From Silene latifolia (Eukaryota > Streptophyta > Magnoliopsida > Caryophyllales > Caryophyllaceae): a stretch of DNA of 64,000 nucleotides. Below, piece by piece: positions 12,701 to 24,287 of this stretch. Under the pieces are notes generated by a model. The model was not told the DNA's origin and made no database searches. It saw nothing but the letters and a program-made list of their open reading frames with translations. A program made the position numbers and the translations under genes. Position 1 is the stretch's first letter. Each line of letters opens with the position of its first letter. The stretch covers positions 44,345,969 through 44,409,968 of the forward strand of contig NC_133538.1 in NCBI RefSeq assembly GCF_048544455.1. The letters run 5' to 3'.

Positions 12701-14657
12701 TAGGGATGTCATTGGGGCGGGGTGGGGGTGGATATAGGCTCCCCCGTACCCGTACCCACTAAGAAAAACTCGTACCCATCCCCGCCCCACCACCCATGGC
12801 GGTACAAGTTTCCAAAACCATCCCCGCCCCAACGGGTGGAAATTTAAAACCGTACCCGCCCCGCTTACCCATTAACCCGCTACACGATAATTTTATTCGA
12901 TAAATTTTTTCGTAAAAGTTGGTTTAATCATTATTAATTTCCATTTTTTTTAATTTATCTTTATAATTTTATTTTTTCACCAAGTAAGTTAGTAAAAAAC
13001 TTTATAAAATAGTTATTATTAACATTATATCTTAACTATAACTAAATAAGATTTATATAATTATGGTAATCCTACTAGTTTTTTTAATGATTTGCGGGTA
13101 TTAGGTGGGCAAAATGCAAAATCCATCCCCGCCCCATGACCCATGGCGGGTACAATTTTCGTACCCGCACCCGCCCCACCACCCGCCAAAACTCTACCCA
13201 TCCCCGCCCCAACTGGGGCGGATGCGGGGCGGTACCCACTTATACCCGCCCCACTGACATCCCTAACCATATCACCAGTCCCTTTCCCATCAGACATCAG
13301 CAGAAATTGAGCATATCATTAACAGATAAAAAATAGATGATCCGCTGAGAACTTCTAAGGCGGAATCAGCCACAAGATAAGTTGTTGAAGCTATCGCATA
13401 AGTGTATTATTCTAAGCCACTCCCAGCAAAGAATATGTTATTATTTACATATGACGTCATGAAGTGAACCCCATAGCATTGGTAAGTTTTACTACTGAAA
13501 ATGCATTTTCACAAGTTGATGCATTAACAATCACAAGTGGTTAAATTACTTTTGTAGTCGTAACTAGTGATTATTACGAGCATTTAGCAGCACTACAGAT
13601 CAAAGCCTTTTCTACGAGGCTACAGAAACAATATCCTCTTTCTTTTGATCTATTATTTTATGCATCTCAAGATAACATGTGATCATGACAGGGTAAATTT
13701 AACGCAAAAATAAAACAAAAATATAGCTAGAGGCATGAAATTCAGTTCCGCATACCTATGGCTAAAATAGTTGGTTTCTTGGAAGGGCGGTCTTCTGAAA
13801 CCACCTTCTTTGTTTGTGTAATGTGCAAATAAACAGGATTCCCTGTCTTCTCGTAGTTCCAATTCACATAATCTTTCCCAAATGCGAGGAACGAGCTCAT
13901 ATCTACGAACAATCCTCCTTCGGATTTCTAACATATCACATACAGCAAATGAGTTTAAATAAAACAAAGGAAACTTGAATCCTTCATATTCTATATCTCA
14001 GAACTTGAATCCTTCATATTCGATATCATATCTAAGAAGTTGAGTCCTTCAAAATCTATATCATCAATAATGTGCTATATTCATCGTCACTCAACTTAGT
14101 CCCATACTCCCATAGACGATTCTCTCGCAACAATACTCGTAACATATTCAAAGATATGCCAAATTGCCAATGCATTATGTTCTAATTACTTAGAAAACTA
14201 TCAATATTGCCAGAATTCCACTGCAAATAGTTAAATACAGTAGAATTCGCTAAAGACCTCTTCACCATTCCATACGTTAGTGTTTAATTACTCCATTTTC
14301 ACAACAAAATCTCGATCATTTCTAACGTAACACAGTCAAACCATCAAAAACTAGGTCAAAAACATCGAAATATCGAAAAAAAAACAATCACTATATTAAG
14401 CAAAATAATCATGATTATATCTGAAATTTAAACATTTCACATAAATCAACAAAGAATCATCATCACTAGGTCAAAATTAACTTCCGAAAAAAACAGAAAA
14501 CAAAAATCAAACTAATTTGCATGACGATGAATTAGAGAAGAAAACATACCGGAGTATCGAAAGAAACGCAGCATTCATGTTTGTAGATGCGATTGGTTGG
14601 TTCGGGGATTCGAACACGAGAAAGGTTAGACCGTAGAAGTTCAATGGCGTCCGACAT
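1634..14657 (-). CDS. UBP14: Ubiquitin carboxyl-terminal hydrolase 14 (USP5/isopeptidase T type), 19 exons
   Basis: This enzyme disassembles unanchored ubiquitin chains and so keeps the proteasome supplied with free ubiquitin. Exons, in gene order: 14657-14550, 13927-13756, 11955-11843, 10363-10030, 9489-9395, 8758-8625, 8496-8440, 8300-8223, 7473-7419, 5946-5866, 5255-5057, 4923-4866, 4785-4663, 3710-3622, 3541-3452, 3172-2999, 2886-2765, 2669-2537, 1812-1634. All junctions are GT-AG and keep phase. The total is 2394 nt, or 797 codons plus TGA, the length I recall for Arabidopsis UBP14. The zf-UBP finger has ligands C183, C186, C203 and H215. The Cys box NLGNSCYLAA gives catalytic C320, two UBA domains lie near 610-650 and 670-712, and the His box is CGHYVAH with H757. 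The start MSDAIELLRSNLSR matches the family N-terminus. I see no truncation or stop. Two introns hold transposons, which explains the 13-kb span. Confidence 0.96.
2008..2325. repeat. Tandem duplication of about 160 bp in the last UBP14 intron
   Basis: Two diverged copies lie head to tail, about 2008-2165 and 2169-2325. Both share GGATTACGGCCACTACGC, then CCTGATGTAT, then GAAACTTTAGCCCAC and ACAGAAACCACT. I do not recognise the source. Copy divergence suggests an old duplication, and splicing of the flanking exons looks unaffected. Confidence 0.75.
4380..4505. mobile_element. Fragment of a GC-word hAT-like element in a UBP14 intron
   Basis: Locally GC-rich sequence with GGCCCGG/GGCCGGACTCGG words ends in GTCCATCCCTA, which resembles the TGACATCCCTA terminus of the complete element at 12701-13265. 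No matching left terminus was found, so this is a solo end or a badly decayed copy. Confidence 0.4.
9084..9317. mobile_element. Stowaway-type MITE, diverged
   Basis: The element starts CTCCCTCCGTCCCAGTCAAT and ends with a degenerate inverse (ATTCACTGGGATAGAGGAG). TA dinucleotides flank both sides, as expected of Tc1/mariner-type Stowaway insertions. It lies in the intron between UBP14 exons 5 and 6, is non-coding, and its terminal decay suggests it is older than the copy at 11131. Confidence 0.6.
9768..9796. repeat. Uninterrupted run of 29 G
   Basis: A homopolymer of 29 guanines on the plus strand (C on the UBP14 coding strand) lies in an intron. A 14-C run occurs near 8808-8821. Such lengths are prone to sequencing error and slippage, so the true length is uncertain. 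Confidence 0.9.
10421..11014. mobile_element. Non-autonomous hAT-like element, GGGTCGG-word type, complete
   Basis: The terminal inverted repeats TAGACCTGGCAAAA and TTTTGCCAGGTCTA are exact complements. The flanking 8-bp duplication GTTCACAT (10413-10420 and 11015-11022) is perfect, as expected for the hAT superfamily. The subterminal regions are long runs of CGGGTC/GGGTCA words and the middle is AT-rich and non-coding. It sits in UBP14 intron 3. The open frames across it are artefacts of the repeat. Confidence 0.9.
11131..11388. mobile_element. Stowaway-type MITE, complete
   Basis: A 258-bp element begins CTCCCTCCATTCAACTCC and ends with the near-exact complement GGAGTTGAATGGAGGGAG, flanked by TA on both sides. 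It is non-coding, lies in UBP14 intron 3 just beyond the hAT-like insertion, and has well-preserved termini. Confidence 0.88.
12701..13265. mobile_element. Non-autonomous hAT-like element, CCCGCCCC-word type, complete
   Basis: Terminal repeats TAGGGATGTCA and TGACATCCCTA are exact complements and are flanked by the perfect 8-bp duplication ACCATATC (12693-12700 and 13266-13273). Both subterminal thirds are built of GGGGCGG/CCCGCCCC and GTACCC words around an AT-rich centre. It lies in UBP14 intron 2 and has no transposase. Confidence 0.9.
13974..14065. repeat. Short tandem repeat, about three copies of 34 bp
   Basis: Copies share CTTGAATCCTTCATATTC or close variants followed by TATATC/GATATC. 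They lie in UBP14 intron 1, are diverged from one another, and have no recognised function. Confidence 0.55.
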
Positions 14658-14740
14658 GTCGCGCACAACCAAAATGGAGTGAGATGATTAGCCCTAATTA
14701 GGAGTTGTGCGCCGAACGAAAGGTATATAGTAAGGACGAA
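14658..14740 (-). promoter_or_regulatory. UBP14 core promoter and 5' UTR
   Basis: Reading the minus strand, CTATATACC (about 14722-14730) lies roughly 65 bases upstream of the UBP14 start codon and is the best TATA candidate. The start codon choice rests on the conserved N-terminal peptide and the exon 1 donor. The next 200 bases to the Helitron relic hold no other gene. Confidence 0.5.
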
Positions 14741-14956
14741 GAAGAATGTTGAAAGTTATTTGTAGTTTGTTTGGAGATGTAATGTACTTGAATAATGTAA
14801 TGAATCGTGAATGAAATGAAATTGGGGGTTTAGAGAGTTTTGCTGGATTGTGGTCACCGGTGAGCTATTTGTTGAGGGTTCGACACATGGGCAGATGGGC
14901 TTACTAGCTAACGTTTTAGGTAGGGTTAAATGAGTTTAGAGATGTATACCTCTTCA

Positions 14957-15415
14957 CTAGTTTTAAACTCGTGCAAAAAATGCATGGGTCGTACAGCAAT
15001 TGCTATTATTAAATACATGCGCATAAAAATGAGCGTGATCAAATGTGTAATGTCGTGACGATATAAATAGTTCACTATTGGAAATTTGACGTACATATAA
15101 TTTCAATTACTATTTACTAATCACTACCATACGATGCAAATTATGTGCTACAAATGTATAAATAATTTAAAACTTTATTAAATAATCAGAAATTTCATTG
15201 TAAACTACGATGGTTGTCGTACTCGATGTACGCTTATTATTGTCGCAAATCAATAGCTTCAGGCCTTGTTTGTTTGTAACCCCGGAGATAGGCACATAAA
15301 AGTGTCCATGAGTGAAGACCGGTTTTGGAATATAAATGCTCACTTTAGATAAGAATTGGCCATGACTTTTGCTTATTGTCATCGCAAAACAAATAGCGAT
15401 GGGGATTGCCTTCTA
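14957..15415 (-). mobile_element. Helitron 3' end, minus strand, decayed
   Basis: Read on the minus strand, the sequence ends in CTAG followed by T. Just inside is a 9-bp stem (ACTCGTGCA with TGCATGGGT, two G-T pairs, loop AAAAA, 14967-14989), which is the canonical Helitron 3' terminus. A PIF1-helicase C-terminus lies 200 bases further in, in the matching orientation. The 5' boundary cannot be placed and the element is probably truncated. Confidence 0.65.
15167..15415 (-). pseudogene. PIF1-type Helitron helicase, C-terminal fragment
   Basis: The translation contains FAMTISKSHGQ and later YIPKPVFTHGHFYV, then VVYNEI. These match the helicase motifs FAMTINKxQGQTL and PxxxFxHGQLYVAxSR of PIF1-like Helitron helicases. 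The GQL and ALSR core is altered (GHFYVPISG). Upstream homology fades within 30 bases and no Walker A or Rep domain is present, so this is a remnant of only the last 80 or so residues. Confidence 0.75.
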
Positions 15416-17151
15416 TTAAAGTGGACTTAAAATTCACTGTAATCTAAAGGATAAGTATAATGCGGGCAATATGCAGTCTATCACCGTCATGGCTCTAGTT
15501 AAAACTATACACCTAATTACGCGAGTCCCTAAATCTATCACTACTAATATAAAATTTAATCCATTTAATACGGGTTATATGTACGAAAGATAAGTACCGA
15601 GTAAGTTGATAAAATAAATTTGAAATTTGGTAAACGTTGAAGCGTGTATACCTGTTAAAGTTTGACCTAGCCCAACCTGTCATTTTGAAGGTCACGTCCG
15701 ATAAATTTTGACTTAGGACCTAATTAGGCCGAAATAATACTTTAATTTAGGTTAAAACGCCACCGACTCCCTAGATCAAAGATAAATGTATCTTAAATGT
15801 GAATGTAAAACATATAAAACACTAATATAATTTTTAAAAAGCTAATATTTATATAATCTAATTGATATAATAATTAAATATTATCAATAATACTTTAAAT
15901 TATACAATTAAAAATTCAGTTTTATGATAATTCTAAAAAATCAAATTAATAAGAGTACCGATTAATCAAACAATGCTAGAAAATAATAATTTTTTCACAT
16001 ATTAAATTAATAAGAGTACCGACTAATCAAACAATTCCCGAAAATAAATTTCCCGAACCCCATATACCCAATGCGGTTATTATGAGAGAATCAAAATAAA
16101 TATGTATCTTATAAATGAAAATAAGAAAAACTTAATTTTTATATTTGTTTCACTAAAAGAAACGTAAGCGATAAATCTGATTTAATTATTAATATTAGAT
16201 TTAGTGCAATTTTTTTTAAAAGAAAATCGATCCAAAAAATAGTATCAAAAACTCATTTCGACCCGTACACTGATCCTAATTCGACTCGTAACTCGTATAA
16301 TCTTACTTATACTTTCACCCGACCTATATAACGTCATTTATTTAAGGCAATAATTATATGTTTAGGTAAACCCTAACATATGTACTTGTCCATTCTAAAA
16401 ATAACAATGGGTTAATTAAGTCGGATAAGCCATGGGCTAGAATCAAAACAATGAAACATCACTTAAACAATGGGTCGAATTTGCCAGCACGTACCCACTA
16501 TAAAACCTAGTTGATCCACCTTATAAATAACCAATAAAACACACTCATTTCAATTGTTTTGATAATAATACCACTCATGATCATCTTATTGCCCTTCATT
16601 TCACTGATATTATCATCCTTAGTCCATTTCTTCATTCTTTTCACCCAATTTAACTTGCGTCATTATAAAAAAAATCCCATAATACCAATCCTAAAAAGGG
16701 CCTAATACTTTGTGTAGATTTAATATTGCTTTACTAATTATGTTACGGAGTATATTTTTGGTGTGTGTTTTCTTTTTCATTTTTTTCTTGTTTTACAAAA
16801 ATCTTTATAAAGCAAATTGAAGCACATGAAAAAAATATAATTATGCCCAAACCTTCTGTTTCAATGGTTAGTAATATTTGTTTTTAGAATACTTTTTTAT
16901 TTTCAGATTTTAATGAGTGAAAAGATTGAGATCTGGTACTTGCATGTTTATAATTTAATTTATACTATAAGATATTTGCTCAAAGTTTTTTCTTTTTTAA
17001 ATTGTTAATGTGAAGTGTTTTTATGAATATGTGAGGATTTCACTTTTTTTTTTTTCATAAAATGTAATTAATGAAAGAAAAGGAGAGAGAGTAATTAAAG
17101 ATTGTGATAAACATGGAGGACCCTACTTAGACAGTTCATAGACTATACATC
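15416..17151. other. AT-rich stretch without recognisable genes
   Basis: I found no coding region, RNA gene or complete element. A short segment, AATAAGAGTACCGA followed by a nearby CAAACAAT, occurs twice (about 15948-15974 and 16009-16034). The region may be the eroded body of the minus-strand Helitron whose 3' end is at 14957. Confidence 0.5.
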
Positions 17152-17356
17152 TGAGGTAGTACCTCTTATTGTTTATTTTCTGAGTTTTATTTTAAAGTTT
17201 TTGAGTTCTGTTTTAGTATAAAGTTTTTGAGCACATTTACTAAAACATTACACTAAAAAAATATAATGTTGCTCAAAAACTATATTTATAAATTGTAATA
17301 TGCTCAGAAAAAATGTGTATATGCTCAAAAACTATAAGGTATGAGGTACTACCTCA
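17152..17356. mobile_element. Small palindromic-ended MITE-like element
   Basis: The ends TGAGGTAGTACCTC (17152-17165) and TGAGGTACTACCTCA (17342-17356) are inverted copies and each is itself palindromic. The interior repeats GTTTTTGAG / CTCAAAAACTATA in inverted orientation, so the whole 205 bp can fold. No superfamily was assigned because a target duplication is not clear. Confidence 0.6.
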
Positions 17357-17820
17357 AATGCGTAATCCTTTTTCTCCTACTTAGATAAAAGTTTTTCAAA
17401 TTCTAAAAATTTTTGGCCAATAGAAAGCAAAGAAAAAATCCATCTTTTATACTAGGTAGATTATCAACCTTATTATAGATCTATAAGAAGGAGGTTCGAG
17501 ATTCGTTACCTAGATGAGTTAGGTAGCATTTCTCTTTTGTGAGACTTTTCATATGATTTGGCTACGTGCTTTTGTGTGTGGATTGTTCGCGATTGTCCAC
17601 AAGACCTTGCTTGTATCCAAAGGATGCTTGACCTCATGAGCATCATGACTTGAGTTGAAAGGGCGTGTGCGCAGGGGCGGAACCAGGGATCACAACTACC
17701 TAATGCTAAAATTAAAATTATTAAATTTGATATTCTATACAAAAATTTTAACTAGTCGTATACATTAGCAGCCACAAAATACACGGGGCACACACGCCCT
17801 ACACCATGTAACGTACATAA

Positions 17821-20412
17821 CTAACTAAATTTTACCCTACGAGATCCACCGAAATCAAATTCAGATATTACAACATCATTATTAATACTATCTGCAAATG
17901 TCTTTTCAATATAAAGCACCATCAAATCATCGAGAAATTCATCGTTCATCTTATTTCTTAGTTGCTTTTAACGATGTTCATACTTGAAATGCTCTCTCCA
18001 TTGTAGTTGTTGAACCTGGAAGAGTCAAGATAAGACAAATTAATCGATAAATCATAGGATAAAGCCAATTATTATCAAATTCAACCATCCGTCGACACAA
18101 ATCAGATACCGAAGTTGTAAATTTTGAATCATTCTGAACATCTGCAACAAAGAACCCACACTCTAAATAAAGAGCACGTCTATCATTTGACGAAAAGTCT
18201 TGAGGATAATACTTTCCGGCAAGTTTTCTCACATCTTTACTTTTGAATGCTCGAAAATTGTGACGTGGATCAAATGAAGCACCAAGAGTAAGAATCTCCA
18301 TAGAATTTTCCGTAAATCTGCTAGCAAGTTCTGACAACTGAAAGTCCATCACACTATAAAATATGTTAAATTGACAATAACGTGCATTTGTGATATTCTT
18401 TTCACAACTCCTTCTACGAATTTGTGTTCTTGTAAGGAGCGGTCATATCTGACATAAAAATAGCATGCTCACAAGAAAATGCTCTAACTTTCTCGATTAG
18501 ATTATCCCAGCCTTTATCTCTCATATCTTGAAGTTTTTGTTTTGCAATTGAAGCAGAATGTACAACATTCAGTATGTCAATGTCTTTTTTCTTTTTTTTT
18601 TGCAATGCTTGACATAAAAAATCGGTAGTTCTCATGATATCATGCATCATATGTAAACAATACACAAATTCAATTTTTTTCAAAGCCTTACCGACTGCCT
18701 TAGCTTCTCCTTGCACTTTGTCTACTCCATTCAAATACAAATCATCGATAGTTGATTGGGTTGCTTTGAACAACTTAAGAAGACTTGAAATGGAGCACAA
18801 ATGTGAACCCCAACGCGTAGCTCCTGCTTGTTGTAAAGTGGTAGCTTGATTTTTTCCCGGCCTCGTCAAGTGTACCCGTGGCCACTAAATCGAAGATTTC
18901 TTCTTATTGGTAAGCTTTTACCATTAAATGTCTTTTAGCGGATGAATCGACAAAGTTCACAGTCATAGTAAGAGTAGAAAAAAAACTAGGACAAATCATG
19001 TACCCCTTTAGTGGCAGCATTCAAAGACAATTGTAACGGATGAGCAAAATAATGCACATAATACGCATATGGATATTATCTTTGAATTGAAACAAAGCAT
19101 GTAAATCATAAATTTGACCACGCATATTGCTTGCACCATCATACCCTTGGCCTCGTATATTTTGTAATTGAAGGTTATACTGAGTAAAAACCTTTATTAT
19201 CTTATCCTTTAAAGTTTGTGAACAAGTGTTAGTAACGCTGACAACCTTGAAAAATTGTTCTCTAAGTGATCCTTCACGATCAACAAATCGAAAAATTATT
19301 GCATTTGCTCCGTATTCGACACATCAAGAGCATCATCATCAAGAATTGCGAATTTAGAATCTCTTATTTCATCACAAATCATAGCCCGAACTTTGTTGTC
19401 AAGAATATTTGCAAGTTTCTTTTGAATCAGTGGAGAATTATACTTGGCATTTTGTGAAGCTTTGTCTATTGCTATTCTTAATTCGTTGTTCAAACCTTTG
19501 AAAGAATTCAAAACTGCATTAAAATTGCCACCATTGATAGAAGATACCGATTCATTATGACCCCTGAAAGAACATCCTTGTTGTTCTAACAACCTTACAA
19601 CCTCAATATGAGCGACAAGATCAACCTGTTTCTTACTAATTCTTGTGAAGATAGTTTGTTGATCACTCTCTCTATATGTCTAGAAGGATTCCTCAAATTT
19701 TCCCACTTGAGTACTGAAGCATTATATATTGATGTCATGCTTCCTAAGTGAAATAAGACGTCATACATCTTAGACCTCACATTCTTCTAACCATTAAATC
19801 TATCTTCAGTAAAATGTGGATGTCGGGATGGGCATTCATCAAATAAGAAACAAGGGAAATAATATGCTTTATCTTTCTTAAGTGAATAATGAAGCTAATT
19901 CCATTCTTTATAACACTTGTGACAAAATTTTCGTCCCTGGAAACCATCCCAAGTACTTGGATAGTCCGCCAAATAAGGTTGACAAGGTCCATATACCACA
20001 TAAGCTCTTCGAATAGTATCATGCTCATTCAAAGGATATGTACCTATATGACGACGTAATTCGGGATCCCGTTCAAGTGATGTAATATCGTAATTTTCAT
20101 GTTCCTTAACCCTTACTTGTTGAACATTTTCAATCTCAGCTCTTTCCTCTTGCTCATTTACTTTCTCAACTCCTTTCTCTTGCTCATTTTCACTCTCAGC
20201 CCTTTTCGATCCTATCTTAACCGCTTTCTCTTGCTCATTTCTCTTCTCAACCCTTCATCTTGCTCATCTCTTATCTCAACCACTTCATCTTGATCATCTC
20301 TTATATCAGTCCCTTTATATTGCTCATCTTTTTCTTGGTCAATCGATGAAGTACCACTTTTATAAAATGAGAATAAGTTCTTATATCTTTTGGGATTCCG
20401 ATTATCCGTCAT
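17821..20412 (-). pseudogene. hAT transposase, DUF4371/TTF-finger type, decayed
   Basis: The likely start is MTDNRNPKRYKNLFSFY at 20412. A TTF-type finger region follows (AYVVYGPCQPYLADYP, later GRKFCHKCYKEWN, then PCFLFDECP). The central DUF4371 region and the RNase H-like body include GATRWGSHL near 18800. The C-terminal dimerisation part has GSTTTMERAF and then, in another frame, a segment containing DDLMVLYIEK ending near 17821. Several stops and frameshifts separate these blocks, for example an in-frame stop after the KCYKEWN motif and a shift just after MERAF, so no active enzyme is expected. The family resembles zinc-finger MYM-type 1-like hAT transposases. Confidence 0.8.
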
Positions 20413-20727
20413 TATATTTCATGTACCTATATCACATTATGAAATTATGAATATCAATCCAACGATACAAAAAACAAAGTTGTTTGTACCGAGATTCATC
20501 TCAGAATAATAAATTTATCAAATATATACCCCGCAAGAGTCACCACCATGTTATAATAATGAATCAAAGAATTAATATGACTTAAAGGATAAAGTGGTAT
20601 AAAACAAATGAAGAACTCAGTACTGATATTTAAGAGACTAAGACAGTCTACCGAGGACAAACCCTTCCACTTTTCCATTACTAACTATTAACAATTTTTA
20701 TTCCATCCCAATATCCCATGATCCAAA
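20413..20727. other. Upstream region of the hAT transposase, no gene
   Basis: AT-rich sequence between the hAT transposase start and the inserted LTR cluster, continuing at 32921-33347 on the other side of the insertion. It probably holds the transposase promoter and leader. The last five bases (CCAAA, 20723-20727) are the target duplication of the cluster. Confidence 0.5.
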
Positions 20728-22220
20728 TGATGCGTGCATTTTATATAGGTATTTTGTACTTCAATTGCACGCATTTCTACACATTTTGTGTAGTGTTTAG
20801 CTACAAATGTCCCCTGAATCGTCTACTTTGGTTTGTCTTGTATTATTTGCAGGTAGGAACCGAAGATGAGCATAATCAAGCCTAAAACATATCCCTATGT
20901 ATTCATTTAGGATATTAGTTGAGTCGGAGCTTGGAGACTGTTATTTTGAGATGCGCAAAGAAGTAGGATAGCTAGGCGAGCAATGGAAGAACTTCAAATT
21001 ACTATTGCTTAATTTGAAGAGCCATAACTCGAGTTCTACACCTGATTTTCAGGTTATTCCAATTGTAGTTGAAAGATTGTCCTCTTAGATTTCCAACGCC
21101 ACCGGAAACGCTTTGTTTGCCCAAGTAACGAAGAAATGGCGGCCGTTTGAAGTTCAGTGCGCGAAGTAGGAATTGTGCGCTGGAAATTACTCGATCGAGT
21201 ACTATCTTGTTCGATCGAGTCCTTTTTCTACTCGATCGAATGTGCCTTTTTGATAAGTGTTCGATCGAGAACCTAAAGTCCTCGATCGAGAGGTTTTATC
21301 TTGGATTTGTTCGATCGAGTGATATAAAGTTGTTCGAACGAGTGATATAAAGTTGCTCGATCGAGTGACTAGCTTCAATACTCGGGATTTTTATTCCGTG
21401 TTAGGTTTATTTTATGTTAATAATCACTTCCCTATATAAAGGAAATCAGGGATTAGGTTAAAAACATCTTATCATACTGTTTTACTCTTAATATTTGCTG
21501 CTACCTTGTTCTTTTGCCGGATTCTAAACTTCTGTAACCTTTCTTCTCTCTCTTTTATATTAATTCTCTTTTGTTTATTTCTTCATGATGTTGGTTCTTG
21601 CTTCATCTTTCTCTTTTGCTTTATTCATTATTATGTTTAGCTAATTCTCCTTCTAGGATTTAGGGGATTCAATGAGTTGATGTTAGTTGCTAATTGGTTC
21701 GCAGATCTATTGCTAAAATCTTGTCTATGCTGTTAATCACCGCATATAATTGAAATTAGTTGCTTGAGTCGACGCATCTAGCTAATTGATTTGGTAAGCC
21801 TTGACCTAGACCGGAAGGTTGGAAGGGGTGAGACCTGCAGTGAACATTAGGATGCTTTAGTGAGGGCGGAAGCTAAGCTAATAGTGTTTTAGAGTGAATT
21901 AAGACCGGAAGGAGATATTCGTTGCCTCTTAGACCGTTACAAGAGACCGATCTGTGACCTTAACTGCAATTATCTGACATTCATTGATGATCCGACAATC
22001 CTAGTTCTCTCTCTTTATTATTAATCCCTTTATTTTTATCGCTCAATTTCTCTTGCCACCTCTCTTAGCTTAGAAATCATACTCAAACCCCTGTTACTCT
22101 TAGACTAATTTAAAACAGATAAATCTCATTTTTGCCTCCCTGTGGAGATCGACCCTACTTACCGCTAGCTTCTGTTAGTAGTACTTAGGTATTTATTTTT
22201 GGTACATAACGACCGTATCA
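20728..22220 (+). repeat. LTR copy 1 of the non-coding LTR family
   Basis: It runs from TGATGCGTGC to GACCGTATCA, about 1.49 kb. It contains a cluster of CTCGATCGAGT palindromes near 21185-21365 and a shared polypyrimidine region near 21480-21640. A GGCGCC-containing primer-site-like sequence follows at once. Confidence 0.75.
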
Positions 22221-24287
22221 AATTTTGGCGCCGTTACTTAGGTATTTCGTACTTCATTTGCACGTATTTCTACGCATTTTGTGTACACTACCACAAATCC
22301 TTTGTATATGTAACGCTTGACTATTGACGCTATAATAGAGCGTGGACCACATAATCATGTATACTAATTAGTTTTGTTTCAGCGCAATTATTAAAATTAA
22401 AATTTCACCAAAATTCCAACCCGCCTAGAATATTCCGCCTAAACACATTCGTTCTTCATCTTCTTCTCCCATTTTCCACAAACCATTTAACAAAACCCTA
22501 AATAATAACTGGAAAAATCTCACAACAATTATCCAAAATCTCTCAACAATAATCCAAAATCTCTCAACAATAATCGATTACTAGCAATAATTGAATCGAT
22601 TTTTGCCATTATTATTGCTAGTAATCGTTCTCGCGTGCCCAGCCGTATCTATCGATGTGTACGATTCAAGATACCGCTTCCTTCAACAACTACTCGAGGT
22701 TATCTTCATTATACTTTTTTTCAATTTTGAAATTGTTTGATCAATTGATTAGAATCTTGCGAATTCTTTTTTGCTAATGGTAACATATAGTTGATTACAA
22801 TAAATTTTTAGATTTAAATTGAAGTAAAATCGATATTTTTTAGATTTAGATTGGTATGAGAAATTATTCGCCTCCGGTCATGAACAATAGCATGAAAGGA
22901 TATGCATCCAAGGTCAGTCATATTCAACTAGAGAACCTTTTCATGTAATGCTTATTTCCTGTATTAGTTTTTTTGTATGGGGCTCCATCATAACTTCTAT
23001 AACCTGATAAGAACAAAGTTGAACTATTGAGTAATACTAGTGTATAAGGAAACAACTCCATGTAACTGACATCACAATGTGTGCATATTTCAAGTATGGA
23101 AACGTTAAAAAAGAAGAGCCGTCATGTTTACTGATATCATCTAAACATGAATTAGTTTGGTTTATTTGTTGTGCTTTCCTAATTGTTGTTTAGTCTTACG
23201 ATAGTTGTAGGTTCACAACAAGCATGTACTTTTGATTTCAGACTTTGCGGTAAGCTAGTAATACTGATTTAATATATAATGAACTCTATGTACGATGTTT
23301 CATAGTTCAACTCACTATTTTTCTTTATTTTGTCCTGATTTTTTATTTTCTTATTTTTGCGACAGCCATGGGTAGCCTTACAGTATTAGGGACTAATAAA
23401 AAAGGTAATAGCGAAATAATTTTCCGTAAGATTGTAGTATGCCAATATTAGATGTGAAGTCTAACTTTAAATTTAATAAATTTGATTTAAATGATTGTTG
23501 TACATACATTTAAAACTCTCTAGAAATAATGGCAGGGAAAGCGAATGATCATAAAATGAAGTTGGAGCAAAATTATCTCAATATCGTGGTTAGAAACGTT
23601 TATCGCACCAGTGTACTACACTCTCCAGATATAGTCCTTTATACCCGGACAAGCTTGTCAAGCAGTTTGCTGCTATTGTCATGTCACTGACTCTTATCCT
23701 ATTTTTTTTTTGGAGAGGTAATGATGCTTGAGTTGTATTGTTGTATTCTCCTTTTTTTTCATTTCCTTTTCTGCAAGTCATTTGCAATATTCTATTTTTT
23801 CTAAATTGTTTAAAAGTTATTCCTCAAGCCATGTGCTTCAGATATGGACTTGCTGCTGGTGAAAATTTTGTGTGATTTGTGCGACTATTAATGATAGTTT
23901 GTGTGCTATCCAATTGCGTATCCTATAGGAAAGGTACTAGTTTGACATCTATCTTACCTAGCCCTCTTTGTAATCGTAGTGAATTCCATGTGTCTACTTT
24001 TTTTTTTTAAGTTGACTATGATGCTTTTATGTTTCTCTAGCTTTTCTTGGAAAACATGTTAGTGAAGTTGGGTTTCAGAATCGTCTGATGAACTTAATGA
24101 GATAATGCTAACCATTATCATTATTGTCTTAAGAACAGATCAGAGGACTCGCTACGATAACATGGCAGTGAAGTTGGGAATCAATAGGTTTTTTATGTTT
24201 CCTTGTCAATTGCAGCAGATCTGATAAACTGTGTGTTTTTCAGCATGCTCTAACAAATAAGGATTTGGGATGGTTTCACAAGTGAGA

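Noticed and set aside
21147-21365. Evenly spaced CGATCGA palindromes considered as a CRISPR-like array
   Set aside because: Spacing is irregular, the units are 8-10 bp, the same array is in every LTR copy, and the genome is a plant's.
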